NCBI GenBank assembly: GCA_005800255.1
Contig: SYGW01000137.1
Location: forward strand, 1-9,380
DNA from: Nitrospiraceae bacterium
GTDB lineage: Bacteria; Nitrospirota; Nitrospiria; Nitrospirales; Nitrospiraceae
Length of the DNA: 9,380 nucleotides
Direction of reading: 5' to 3'
Under the pieces are notes generated by a model. It was not told the DNA's origin. It saw nothing but the letters and a program-made list of their open reading frames with translations, and ran no database searches. Positions within the stretch are counted from its first letter, which is position 1. Each line of letters begins with the position of its first letter. This document shows positions 1 through 6,658 of this stretch, piece after piece. A program made the translations under genes and the position numbers.

Positions 1-550
1 ATTGGTGCGGCCGGTACGGGAGCCGTCGCTTGTGGAGGTTTCGGCGCCGATGGGGGGGCCGGACTGTCCGAGCGCACGGGCTGCGCCGGTTTCTCTACGC
101 GAACAGGCGCCGGCAAAGGCGGGCGTGGCGCTTGGGCCTGCGGCATCGCAGGGGCCGGCTTCTCGCTCGCGCGCCGCAGCAGCCGCGTGGCACGTACCGC
201 CGCCGTTTCAAGCACGAATCGGGGATGGGCGCTGAGCCGGAGCGAATCCTCTGCCTGTGTGAAAATCGCAAACAGTTCTTGCAGCTGCTCCGGTGAGAAG
301 GCCTTGGCATCAGCCGCCATCTGCGCCAGGTCTTCCGCGGCGGCCTCGATCAGGCCCTGTTGTTCTTGCGGCGAAGGCACGACCGACACCACCAACATGT
401 TCCGCAGATACTCGACAACTTCCGCGCAGTAGGCGCGGAGATCGTGTCCCTGGTCCAGCAGTTGGGCCAGCACGCGTAGTGCCGCGGCGCTCTCCTGCGT
501 GGTAATGGCTTGAATCATGGCGCGCACCAACTCTTGGGGAACCGCCCCCA
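1..550 (-). pseudogene. dnaX: Inverted partial second copy of dnaX (clamp loader domain III and linker)
   Basis: Read on the minus strand, this segment is open throughout in the dnaX frame and encodes the collar domain of the DNA polymerase III tau/gamma subunit (for example LVRAMIQAITTQ and VVEYLRNMLVVSVVP), then the start of the proline-rich linker, which runs off the window at position 1. It aligns without gaps to 828-1377 (the coordinates of paired bases sum to 1378). A hand comparison finds about 29 mismatches in 550 bases. Most fall at third codon positions, and about seven residues change, including K to E, E to A, N to S and V to L. The copy therefore comes from a dnaX allele that evolved under coding selection, not from sequencing noise. 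It lacks both ends of the gene, so it is a fragment here. It could be a chimeric join of another strain's allele or, less likely, a real inverted duplication. Confidence 0.85.
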
Positions 551-1377
551 CACGTGGTGTTCATTTTCGCCACCACCGAGATCCACAAAATTCCGGCGAC
601 GATTCTGTCCCGCTGTCAGCACTACAACTTCCGGCGCATTGCGCGAACCGAGATCGTCGAACGGCTGCGCCATGTGGTCAATCAGGACCAGATCGTCATC
701 GAGGAACGGAGCCTGATGGCGCTCGCCAGGGCCAGCGAAGGCAGCATGCGAGACGGACTCAGCCTCCTCGACCAAGCCGTGGCCTTCGGCGGTAAGACGA
801 TCGTGCATACGGACCTGGAAGCGTTGCTGGGAGCGGTTCCGCAAGAGTTGGTGCGCGCCATGATTCAAGCCATTACCACGCAGAAAAGTGCCGAGGCGCT
901 GCGCGTGCTGGCCCAACTGCTGGACCAGGGACACGATCTCCGCGCCTACTGCGCGGAAGTTGTCGAGTATCTACGGAACATGTTGGTGGTGTCGGTCGTG
1001 CCTTCGCCACAAGAACAACAGGGCCTGATCGAAGCCGCCGCGGAAGACCTGGCGCAGATGGCGGCTGATGCCAAGGCCTTCTCACCGGAACAGCTGCAAG
1101 AACTGTTTGCGATTTTCACACAGGCAGAGGATTCGCTTCGGCTCAGCGCCCATCCCCGATTCGTGCTTGAAACGGCGGCAGTACGTGCAACACGGTTGCT
1201 GCGGCGCGCAAACGAGAAGCCGGCCCCTGCGATGCCACAGGCCCAGGCGCCACGCCCGCCCGTGCCGGCGCCTGTTCGCGTAGAGAAACCGGCGCAGCCC
1301 GTTCGCTCGGACAGTCCGGCCACCCCATTGGCGCCGAAACCTCCACAAGCGCCGGCTCCCGTGCCGGCCGCGCCAAT
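1..1377. repeat. Imperfect 550-bp inverted repeat (arms 1-550 and 828-1377)
   Basis: The two arms are reverse complements at about 95% identity with no insertions or deletions, separated by a 277-base spacer that holds the arginine-finger and sensor-2 part of dnaX. Homology stops abruptly on the spacer side: bases 551-560 do not match the expected partner at 818-827. On the outer side it is limited only by the window edge. An inverted repeat this long with a short spacer is normally unstable in bacterial chromosomes, which favours a chimeric junction over a stable genomic structure. That last point is inference. Confidence 0.9.
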
Positions 1378-1945
1378 GCCGACACGACCTCCGGTGCTGG
1401 CGACTGCGGCGCCAGCACGAAGCCCCCTCCCGACTCCTCCACCTGCCCGGCCTCCCAGTGCCGGCCGTGAGGAAACCGCGACGAAATCCGTCTCTACGCC
1501 CCCGAGTGACGCGGACCGTCCCGCCGTCACGCTCAATTGGGAACAGCTTCAGGAGGAAGTGGCCGGGGCCTTTTCCAATATCGCCCCCTTCCTGGAAATG
1601 GGGCGGCTCGTCAGCGTGGACGGCCATGTCGTGACGATTGGCTTTTCCAAGCAAGCGACGGTGGCCCGAGGCATGATCGAGAAGCCCGACAATATGGCGG
1701 TACTCACCTCGATGTGTGAACGGCTGAGCGGGCAGACCCTCCGGCTACGGGTCGTCGAATTGACCGAGGCGGACCCTCCGGGACGCACGATGGCAGAGCT
1801 CAGGGTGTCAAAAGAAAAAGAACAAAAAAAAGCGCTCTTCGAACAGGCGCGGGCGCATCCGGTCGTCAAGCAGGCGCTCGAGATGTTCGGAGCAGAGCTC
1901 GCAGAGGTCAGGCCGGTATCGAGCCAGAAGGAGATTGAAGAATGA
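539..1945 (+). pseudogene. dnaX: DNA polymerase III tau/gamma subunit, 5'-truncated
   Basis: DnaX is the AAA+ ATPase subunit of the clamp loader that places the beta sliding clamp on primed DNA and links the polymerases to the helicase. The visible part begins at EPPPHVVFIFATTE (sensor 1, about 539-580). It continues through the arginine-finger motif ILSRC (Arg at 611-613) and sensor 2 EGSMRD (Arg at 749-751). Next come the collar domain III (about 800-1200), a proline/alanine-rich linker (about 1217-1475) and a tau-type C-terminal domain (about 1530-1940). Compared with E. coli DnaX, roughly 140 N-terminal residues are missing, including the Walker A loop, zinc module and Walker B. The reading frame is closed upstream by a TAA at 503-505 inside the inverted copy. 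The GTG at 554 is only a nominal start within sensor 1, not a credible one. The gene is essential, so an intact copy must exist elsewhere or the junction is artificial. The stop overlaps the ybaB start as ATGA. Confidence 0.93.
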
Positions 1946-2265
1946 AAAACCCGTTAGCGAATATGGGAAATATTCTGAAGCAGGCGCAGGCGATGCAGGC
2001 GCAAATGGCGAAGGTGCAGGAACAGGCTTCGGTGAAGACCCTCACCGGGACGGCCGGCGGAGGCAGCGTCACCGTCACGGCCAATGGTGCGATGCAGCTG
2101 CTCAGCATCGTGATCGATCCCGAAGTCGTGAAAAGCGGCGACGTGGAGATGGTGCAGGACCTGGTCATGGCGGCATCGAACGATGCCCTCCACAAAGCGC
2201 GCGAGATGATGGCGAATGAAATGAAAGCCGTGACCAGCGGGATGAACGTCCCCGGATTATTCTAG
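1942..2265 (+). CDS. ybaB: YbaB/EbfC family nucleoid-associated protein
   Basis: This is a small dimeric DNA-binding protein of the nucleoid that recurs between dnaX and recR in many bacteria. The 107 residues match the usual family length. The N-terminal helix is rich in Met, Gln and Ala (MGNILKQAQAMQAQMAKVQE). It is followed by the beta strands GGGSVTVTANG and LLSIVIDPEVV, a C-terminal helix ending in KAREMMANEM, and the typical PGLF tail. A Shine-Dalgarno sequence AAGGAG at 1928-1933 lies 8 bases before the ATG. The ATG overlaps the dnaX stop (ATGA), so translation is probably coupled to dnaX. The exact cellular role of the family remains uncertain; nucleoid binding is established for E. 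coli and Borrelia members. Confidence 0.96.
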   Translation: MKNPLANMGNILKQAQAMQAQMAKVQEQASVKTLTGTAGGGSVTVTANGAMQLLSIVIDPEVVKSGDVEMVQDLVMAASNDALHKAREMMANEMKAVTSGMNVPGLF

Positions 2266-2283
2266 CGGGCAGGTATATTTATT

Positions 2284-2886
2284 ATGGCAGTTGATCAGCA
2301 GGGACTCCTCGCGCGGTTGGTGCGCGAACTGGTTCGTCTTCCCGGCATCGGGCAAAAGACGGCGCAACGATTGGCCTTTCACGTCTTGAAGGCCGAGCGC
2401 GAAGAGGCGCTCCGCTTGGCCGACGCCATTCGCGCGGTGAAAGATGGGCTCTCGTTTTGCCGCCAATGCCGGAACATTGCCGAGGGGGAGCTCTGCGAGT
2501 TTTGCCGCGACCCCAAGCGGGATCAGACGAGAATCCTGGTGGTGGAAGAACCGAGCACGACCTATGCCATCGAACGGGCCGGTGCCTACCGCGGCTTGTA
2601 CCATGTCTTGCTCGGCGCCTTATCCCCGCTGGACGGTGTCGGGCCCTCCGATATCAGGGCCGAGGAATTGGTCGATCGGGTAAAGCTCGGAGGCATTCAG
2701 GAAGTGATCCTCGCGACGAGTCCGACGATCGAGGGCGAGGCGACCGCCATCTATTTAACCAACCAGCTGAAACCCCTTGGCGCGAAGGTCTCCCGTATCG
2801 CCTATGGTATTCCGGTCGGAATGGACATCGAATATGCCGACGATGTGACGCTACTCAAGTCGATCGAAGGCCGCCGCGACCTTTAA
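2284..2886 (+). CDS. recR: Recombination mediator protein RecR
   Basis: RecR acts with RecO (and RecF) to load RecA onto single-stranded DNA coated with SSB during gap repair in the cytoplasm. The 200-residue length is standard. Domains in order: a helix-hairpin-helix around residues 17-28 (VRLPGIGQKTAQ); a C4 zinc finger with Cys59, Cys62, Cys71 and Cys74; a Toprim domain from about residue 83 (ILVVEEPSTTYAIE) carrying GLYHVLLGALSPLDGVGP; and the conserved tail GIPVGMDIEYADDVTL. The start directly precedes the helix-hairpin-helix region as in other RecR proteins. Only 18 bases separate it from ybaB, so it is the third gene of the dnaX-ybaB-recR unit. Its ribosome binding site is weak (possibly GCAGG near 2268-2273). 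No clear intrinsic terminator was found after the stop. Confidence 0.97.
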   Translation: MAVDQQGLLARLVRELVRLPGIGQKTAQRLAFHVLKAEREEALRLADAIRAVKDGLSFCRQCRNIAEGELCEFCRDPKRDQTRILVVEEPSTTYAIERAGAYRGLYHVLLGALSPLDGVGPSDIRAEELVDRVKLGGIQEVILATSPTIEGEATAIYLTNQLKPLGAKVSRIAYGIPVGMDIEYADDVTLLKSIEGRRDL

Positions 2887-2963
2887 CAAGCTCCCCGTAC
2901 AACCAAATTTTTCCGGCATCCCCTAGGGCCGATTGCGCGAGATAAACGGCCATACGCCTCCCA

Positions 2964-2992
2964 TTGACCCCCCTCCAGGCCCCTGTTATAGT
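2964..2992 (+). promoter_or_regulatory. Predicted sigma70-type promoter of dksA
   Basis: TTGACC at 2964-2969 and TATAGT at 2987-2992 are separated by exactly 17 bases. They match the -35 and -10 consensus with one and two mismatches. Transcription would start near 2999, leaving a leader of about 35 bases before the dksA ATG. The position in the 148-base recR-dksA gap suggests dksA can be transcribed independently of the dnaX cluster. Based on sequence match only. Confidence 0.65.
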
Positions 2993-3034
2993 CCGCTTGC
3001 TTAGGACGATTTTACTCCTCAGGCAGACGGCTAG

Positions 3035-3478
3035 ATGAAAGCAAGCTCTTCCGCCAAACGCATTGCTTCCGCTCCCACAGCGACACAACCTGTCGCCCCC
3101 ACAGGCCGCACCACAATCGCAGCCGTCGAAGAAAAGTACGACGCGATTCGTCGCGATCTTGAGCAACAGCGCCGGACCATTCTCAATGAAACCGTCGAGG
3201 GCCTGACCAGTTCAAATAGCCAGGAGACCTTCCCGGATGTCAGCGACCAGGCATCGGCGGAGGCCGAGCAGCACTTTTCGATGAGGATCCGCGAACGCGA
3301 ACAGCGGCTGGTCAAAAAGATCGACGAAGCGTTGGCTCGCATGGATCAGAATATCTACGGCATCTGCGAACGCTGCGAGGAAGAAATTCCCTATCCGCGG
3401 CTCAAGGCCCGTCCCGTCACCACCCTCTGCATCGACTGCAAAACGCTCGAAGAACAAGAAGAGAAGAGCCGGCGCTAA
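3035..3478 (+). CDS. dksA: DksA-type RNA polymerase secondary-channel regulator
   Basis: DksA binds the secondary channel of RNA polymerase and, with ppGpp, lowers rRNA transcription and activates amino-acid promoters. The 147-residue protein has a low-complexity Ser/Ala/Pro N-terminus (residues 1-28) and a coiled coil from about 30 to 105. The tip carries DVSDQA, which fits the DxxDxA motif needed for DksA activity (Asp68, Asp71, Ala73). A C4 zinc finger follows, with Cys111, Cys114, Cys132 and Cys135, then the typical LCIDCKTLEE end. The tip motif makes true DksA more likely than a short TraR-like or generic zinc-finger paralogue. The N-terminal extension differs from the E. coli protein. 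The ribosome binding site is weak (AGGCAG about 10 bases upstream). The gene is convergent with the TPR lipoprotein gene. Confidence 0.92.
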   Translation: MKASSSAKRIASAPTATQPVAPTGRTTIAAVEEKYDAIRRDLEQQRRTILNETVEGLTSSNSQETFPDVSDQASAEAEQHFSMRIREREQRLVKKIDEALARMDQNIYGICERCEEEIPYPRLKARPVTTLCIDCKTLEEQEEKSRR

Positions 3479-3540
3479 ACGTATTACGCCGCTACATCTC
3501 GAACCAATTCGAAATGCGACGAAACCGTCTTACGCAATGA

Positions 3541-4728
3541 CTACTGTTTGAGCACCTTCACTCGCTGCTTAGCGAGAGCGATGCGACTGGCTTCCTCGTG
3601 AACACCTTCGACCAAAGCGAGGTAGGTCTCATATTCCAGGATGGCGCGCCTGGGATTCGTGGACTCGATGGCTTCGGCCAGGTTGTACCGGGCGATCGCG
3701 TAATTAGGTCGAAGGATGACAGCCTTCTCGAAGGAGGCCAGGGCGTTCGCCTTCTCTCCCAACTTGCCGTAGATCGTGCCGAGGTTGTTCAGAACTTCTG
3801 GCGTGTTGGGCCTAATGGCCAGCGACTGCAGCATCTCTCCCTTGGCCTTCTCGTGCTGCCCCTTTCCTTCCCATGCCAGCCCCAGCTTATGGTGCACCTC
3901 CGCCTGCCACACCTTACTCGTAAAACCGCTCGCAATCGCTTTCTGATAGGCATTGGCTGCAATCTCGTAGTTCTGCCGCCCACAATAAGACAGCTGAGCG
4001 GTTTGCCCCCGCGCAAATTGCTGAAGCGACAGGAAAGGCTCCTTGTCCTCCGCGCCTTGGCTGTCGAGCTGTTGCCCGGGCTTCTGGCTGCTGGGGCGGC
4101 GCAGCCGTTCCAAGAATTCACGTCGATAGGGTGAAAACAATCGCGCATAGGGGTCGATCGTAATCGAGGCCTGGAGCAATGCCGGCTGCTCGTTCGCGCC
4201 AAGAACCAAATATTGCGTCGTGGATTTTTCATCGCCCGTTTCATAGAGGACACTCGACGCCATGCTCGCCTTGGAGGACAGATTCGCCACATTGAGATAA
4301 AATTCCAAGGCAGGCTTCAGCAACGTCAGGGTCTGGCGGAGAACCGGGTAAGGGTTCAAATCGATCCCGGACGAAAAGGTAAAGAGGACTCCGACCAACA
4401 GCCCATCTTCATCGAAAAAATACGATTCATCGCCATGGGAGGGGCTTCGATCGGCAGGCAGCATCAACTCCTGCCCTGAGCCCCAGGCTTGCGTCTTGAG
4501 CGCAGAAACGGGATGGGTCTTGAGAAAATCGGACTTCGCCGCACAGATCGTGGCGGACTTCAGCAGAATAAGATCGCTTTCCGATGGGGGGAGGGGCGGC
4601 TTGGGGACTGCCGTTTCGCAGCCGCTCAACAAGAGACTGAGCCCCAATCCACAGACCAGCCACAGCCGGATAGGCGCAGCGCGAAAGGCTCTCGTAGCAC
4701 AGGGGGTTCGACTCACGCCAGAAAGCAT
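3541..4728 (-). CDS. TPR-repeat outer-surface lipoprotein, function unknown
   Basis: The protein has a lipoprotein signal peptide: arginines near residues 13, 16 and 21, a hydrophobic core LVCGLGLSLLL, and the lipobox LSGC with Cys37 as the likely lipidated residue. It is therefore exported and membrane-anchored in the envelope. Residues ~40-240 form a domain I do not recognise. The last ~130 residues hold three tetratricopeptide repeats, including VHHKLGLAWEGKGQHEKA, VLNNLGTIYGKLGEKANA and ARYNLAEAIESTNPRRA, which usually serve as protein-binding scaffolds. I chose the ATG at 4728 (395 aa). A TTG at 4761 would add 11 residues, and a GTG at 4716 would still leave the signal peptide. The chosen start lies inside the 3' end of the upstream small lipoprotein gene (16-base overlap), which points to a shared transcript. 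Partner and pathway cannot be named from sequence. Confidence 0.85.
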   Translation of the reverse strand: MLSGVSRTPCATRAFRAAPIRLWLVCGLGLSLLLSGCETAVPKPPLPPSESDLILLKSATICAAKSDFLKTHPVSALKTQAWGSGQELMLPADRSPSHGDESYFFDEDGLLVGVLFTFSSGIDLNPYPVLRQTLTLLKPALEFYLNVANLSSKASMASSVLYETGDEKSTTQYLVLGANEQPALLQASITIDPYARLFSPYRREFLERLRRPSSQKPGQQLDSQGAEDKEPFLSLQQFARGQTAQLSYCGRQNYEIAANAYQKAIASGFTSKVWQAEVHHKLGLAWEGKGQHEKAKGEMLQSLAIRPNTPEVLNNLGTIYGKLGEKANALASFEKAVILRPNYAIARYNLAEAIESTNPRRAILEYETYLALVEGVHEEASRIALAKQRVKVLKQ

Positions 4729-4943
4729 ACACGAAATGTGAACGCCTTTACCAACCGACAAACGACCACGCCCGCCGCTACATCGGTATAAACCAAGGAA
4801 GTCGGGTCCATGACGCTGTAAATGCTGGCGGGAGCGGTATAGCCCCCCTCCGCGTCGGCCAACGCTTGCTGCTGGCGGTTTTCAGCGCATCCGGCCACAG
4901 TGACCAGAAAGAACATTCCTACGGCCCATGCTGTTGTCCGCAT
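4713..4943 (-). CDS. Small predicted lipoprotein, 76 residues
   Basis: A longer reading frame exists, but the ATG at 4943 is preferred: it has GAGG about 7 bases upstream (4951-4954) and begins directly with a signal peptide. The protein starts MRTTAWAVGMFFLVTVAGCA, with a lipobox VAGC and Cys19 as the predicted lipid attachment site. The mature part is short, with a Gln/Ala-rich stretch (RQQQALADAEGG), a middle segment SIYSVMDPTSLVYTD and a fairly hydrophobic, Cys-containing tail. I recognise no family. It overlaps the start of the TPR lipoprotein gene and is probably co-transcribed with it, so the two may act together in the envelope. The tail could be an out-of-frame extension if a small sequencing error lies near the end, so the true C-terminus is less certain than the signal peptide. 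Confidence 0.65.
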   Translation of the reverse strand: MRTTAWAVGMFFLVTVAGCAENRQQQALADAEGGYTAPASIYSVMDPTSLVYTDVAAGVVVCRLVKAFTFRVCFLA

Positions 4944-4998
4944 CGTTAACCTCACTTGTCCGGCAGGGTTCAAAACACATGATGGCGCAACACAATAA

Positions 4999-5027
4999 AG
5001 TGTAGCCGACCACACTGGTTCTGTCCA
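4999..5027 (-). promoter_or_regulatory. Predicted promoter of the small-lipoprotein/TPR unit
   Basis: On the minus strand, TGGACA (5022-5027) and TACACT (4999-5004) are 17 bases apart, one and two mismatches from the sigma70 consensus. The predicted start near 4992 leaves a leader of about 49 bases before the ATG at 4943. It would serve both lipoprotein genes. Read-through from the upstream tRNA gene is also possible, since no terminator is evident between them. Confidence 0.5.
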
Positions 5028-5090
5028 GGATGAGCGCGGCTCCAACAACCCTTATGAAAACTGTGAGTTGGGGGGTCTGGAATGGGGAGG

Positions 5091-5165
5091 TGGTGGGCGA
5101 TACTGGTATCGAACCAGTGGCCTCTTCCGTGTGAAGGAAGCGCTCTACCCCTGAGCTAATCGCCC
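5091..5165 (-). tRNA. tRNA-Val (anticodon CAC), CCA encoded
   Basis: A complete 75-base cloverleaf can be drawn on the minus strand. The acceptor stem is GGGCGAT with ATCGCCC, and the D stem is GCTC/GAGC with loop AGGGGTA. The anticodon stem is CTTCC/GGAAG with loop TTCACAC, giving anticodon CAC, which reads GTG valine codons. A five-base variable loop AGGCC is followed by T stem ACTGG/CCAGT with loop TTCGATA. Discriminator A is followed by an encoded CCA at 5091-5093. All stems pair perfectly, so the gene looks functional. T54, the base that TrmFO methylates, is present. Confidence 0.97.
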
Positions 5166-5176
5166 ACAGAGTTCGA

Positions 5177-5206
5177 AGTCTAGCATGGGCCAACCGAACG
5201 GATCAA
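5177..5206 (-). promoter_or_regulatory. Predicted promoter of tRNA-Val
   Basis: On the minus strand, TTGATC (5201-5206) and TAGACT (5177-5182) are separated by 18 bases. The -10 box ends 11 bases before the mature tRNA 5' end at 5165, consistent with a short leader removed by RNase P. Each box has two mismatches to consensus, so this is a moderate prediction. Confidence 0.5.
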
Positions 5207-5273
5207 CAGAACGTCGGCAAGCGGCCGCGGCTCTCAATAAGAATGAAACCCGTGCCGCTCACCGCGCGTCGCC

Positions 5274-5303
5274 TTGACATCGCTAAAACACGGTTCCTAC
5301 AAT
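5274..5303 (+). promoter_or_regulatory. Predicted strong promoter of trmFO (and probably xerC)
   Basis: A perfect -35 TTGACA at 5274-5279 and a near-perfect -10 TACAAT at 5298-5303 are separated by 18 bases. Transcription would start near 5310, about 32 bases before the trmFO ATG. This also argues that the in-frame ATG at 5243 is not the real start, because it lies upstream of the promoter. Confidence 0.72.
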
Positions 5304-5341
5304 GCCTTTCCCTCACCTTTTTCCCACGGAGCTCCACTCGC

Positions 5342-6658
5342 ATGCGCGACGACATTGTCATTATCGGCGGCGGTCTGGCCGGATCTGAAGCAGCATGGCA
5401 GGCCGCCAATCGTGGCGCGAAAGTCACGCTCTATGAAATGCGCCCCAAAGCAACGACCCAAGCGCACAAGACCGGCGGCTTAGCCGAGCTGGTCTGCTCC
5501 AATTCGCTCGGTTCGACCGATCCGTTGAATGCACCCGGCCTCTTGAAAGAAGAAATGCGCCGGCTCAACTCGCTTATTATGAAGGTGGCAGACGACGTGC
5601 GGGTGCCGGCCGGATCGGCCCTGGCCGTCGACCGCGACCTGTTTTCACTCAAGATTACCCAGGCGCTCGAAAGCCACCCGAACATTCGCATTCTGCGCGA
5701 GGAGATCGCTGAGATCCCGACGGACTGTCTCTGCATTCTGGCGACCGGGCCCCTGACCTCCGACAAACTGTCCCAAGCCATCGCGCAATTGACCCATACG
5801 AAACATTTATATTTTTACGACGCGATCTCTCCGATCGTAGACGCCGACTCCGTCAATATGGACGTCGCCTTCCTCGCCTCCCGGTACGGCAAGGGCGGAG
5901 ACGACTACCTCAACTGCCCCATGGATGAAGCGACCTACAATGCCTTCCACGCCGCGCTACTGACAGCGGAAAAGGTGCAGCCAAAAGACTTCGAAAAGGC
6001 CGCCTACTTCGAAGGCTGCATCCCCATCGAGGTGATGGCAGAACGGGGCCGCCAAACCATGCAGTTCGGTCCGTTGAAACCGGTGGGTCTGGAGAATCCC
6101 AAGACGGGGAAGCGAGCCTATGCGGTGGTGCAGCTCCGGACGGAAAACGCCCATCGCTCCTGCTACAACCTCGTGGGGTTCCAGACCAAATTGACCTATG
6201 GAGAGCAGAAGCGGGTGTTTCGCATGATTCCCGGCCTGGAACAGGCGGAGTTTCTCCGCTACGGCAGCCTGCACCGCAACACTTTTATCAATTCGCCGCA
6301 ACTGCTCTACAACACGCTCCAGTTCAAGGCGCGCGGGACATTGTTTTTTTCCGGGCAGTTGGTCGGCGTCGAGGGCTATACGGATTCCGCCGCGATGGGA
6401 GGGCTGGCCGGCATCAATGCCGCCCGCGGCCTGGCAGGATTGCCCTTGGTCACACCGCCGCCCACCACGGCCCATGGCTGTCTCACGACATACATCACGA
6501 CCGCAGACCCCCGACACTTTCAGCCGATGAATACGAACTTCGGGCTCTTTCCTCCCCTTGCCACCCCGATGAGAGACAAGGAGAGCAAACGACGCCTCAC
6601 CGGACAGCGGGCGCTTGAGGACCTGACGGCATGGATGACGCAATTCAAGCTTTCATGA
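5342..6658 (+). CDS. trmFO: Folate-dependent tRNA m5U54 methyltransferase TrmFO
   Basis: TrmFO is a cytoplasmic flavoprotein that makes 5-methyluridine at position 54 of the tRNA T loop, using methylene-tetrahydrofolate and reduced FAD. The 438-residue length is normal for the family. The N-terminus is an FAD-binding Rossmann motif, IVIIGGGLAGSEAAW (Gly9-Gly14 region), followed by the acidic end of the second strand, LYEMRP. Two cysteines fit the catalytic pair of the family: Cys52 in LVCSNSLGS and Cys226 in YFEGCIPIEVMAERG. Other family landmarks are YFYDAISPIVDADS and GQLVGVEGYTDSAAMGGLAG. I chose the ATG at 5342 because it starts the FAD motif directly, has GGAG about 10 bases upstream and lies just after a good promoter. 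An in-frame ATG 33 codons upstream is rejected. The 3' end overlaps xerC by 28 bases. The gene is divergent from a tRNA-Val gene. Confidence 0.96.
   Translation: MRDDIVIIGGGLAGSEAAWQAANRGAKVTLYEMRPKATTQAHKTGGLAELVCSNSLGSTDPLNAPGLLKEEMRRLNSLIMKVADDVRVPAGSALAVDRDLFSLKITQALESHPNIRILREEIAEIPTDCLCILATGPLTSDKLSQAIAQLTHTKHLYFYDAISPIVDADSVNMDVAFLASRYGKGGDDYLNCPMDEATYNAFHAALLTAEKVQPKDFEKAAYFEGCIPIEVMAERGRQTMQFGPLKPVGLENPKTGKRAYAVVQLRTENAHRSCYNLVGFQTKLTYGEQKRVFRMIPGLEQAEFLRYGSLHRNTFINSPQLLYNTLQFKARGTLFFSGQLVGVEGYTDSAAMGGLAGINAARGLAGLPLVTPPPTTAHGCLTTYITTADPRHFQPMNTNFGLFPPLATPMRDKESKRRLTGQRALEDLTAWMTQFKLS

Noticed and set aside
1..1377. A diversity-generating retroelement template/variable repeat pair
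   Set aside because: About half of the differences involve an A in the right arm, but the rest do not. They concentrate at third codon positions, the repeats are inverted, and no reverse transcriptase is present.
946..1536. A 196-codon open frame on the minus strand, rich in Gly and Ala
   Set aside because: It is the antisense shadow of the proline-rich dnaX linker; high GC keeps the opposite strand open.
3479..3540. A bidirectional terminator between the convergent dksA and TPR genes
   Set aside because: Only a short interrupted stem (TGCG/CGCA with an inner ACG/CGT) without a T-run is visible; too weak to call.
3598..4134. A 178-codon plus-strand open frame
   Set aside because: It is antisense to the TPR lipoprotein gene, whose TPR repeats and lipobox are clear.
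5243..5341. A longer TrmFO beginning at the ATG at 5243
   Set aside because: The extra 33 residues precede the FAD motif, and the region contains a good promoter (TTGACA/TACAAT) that would lie inside the coding sequence.
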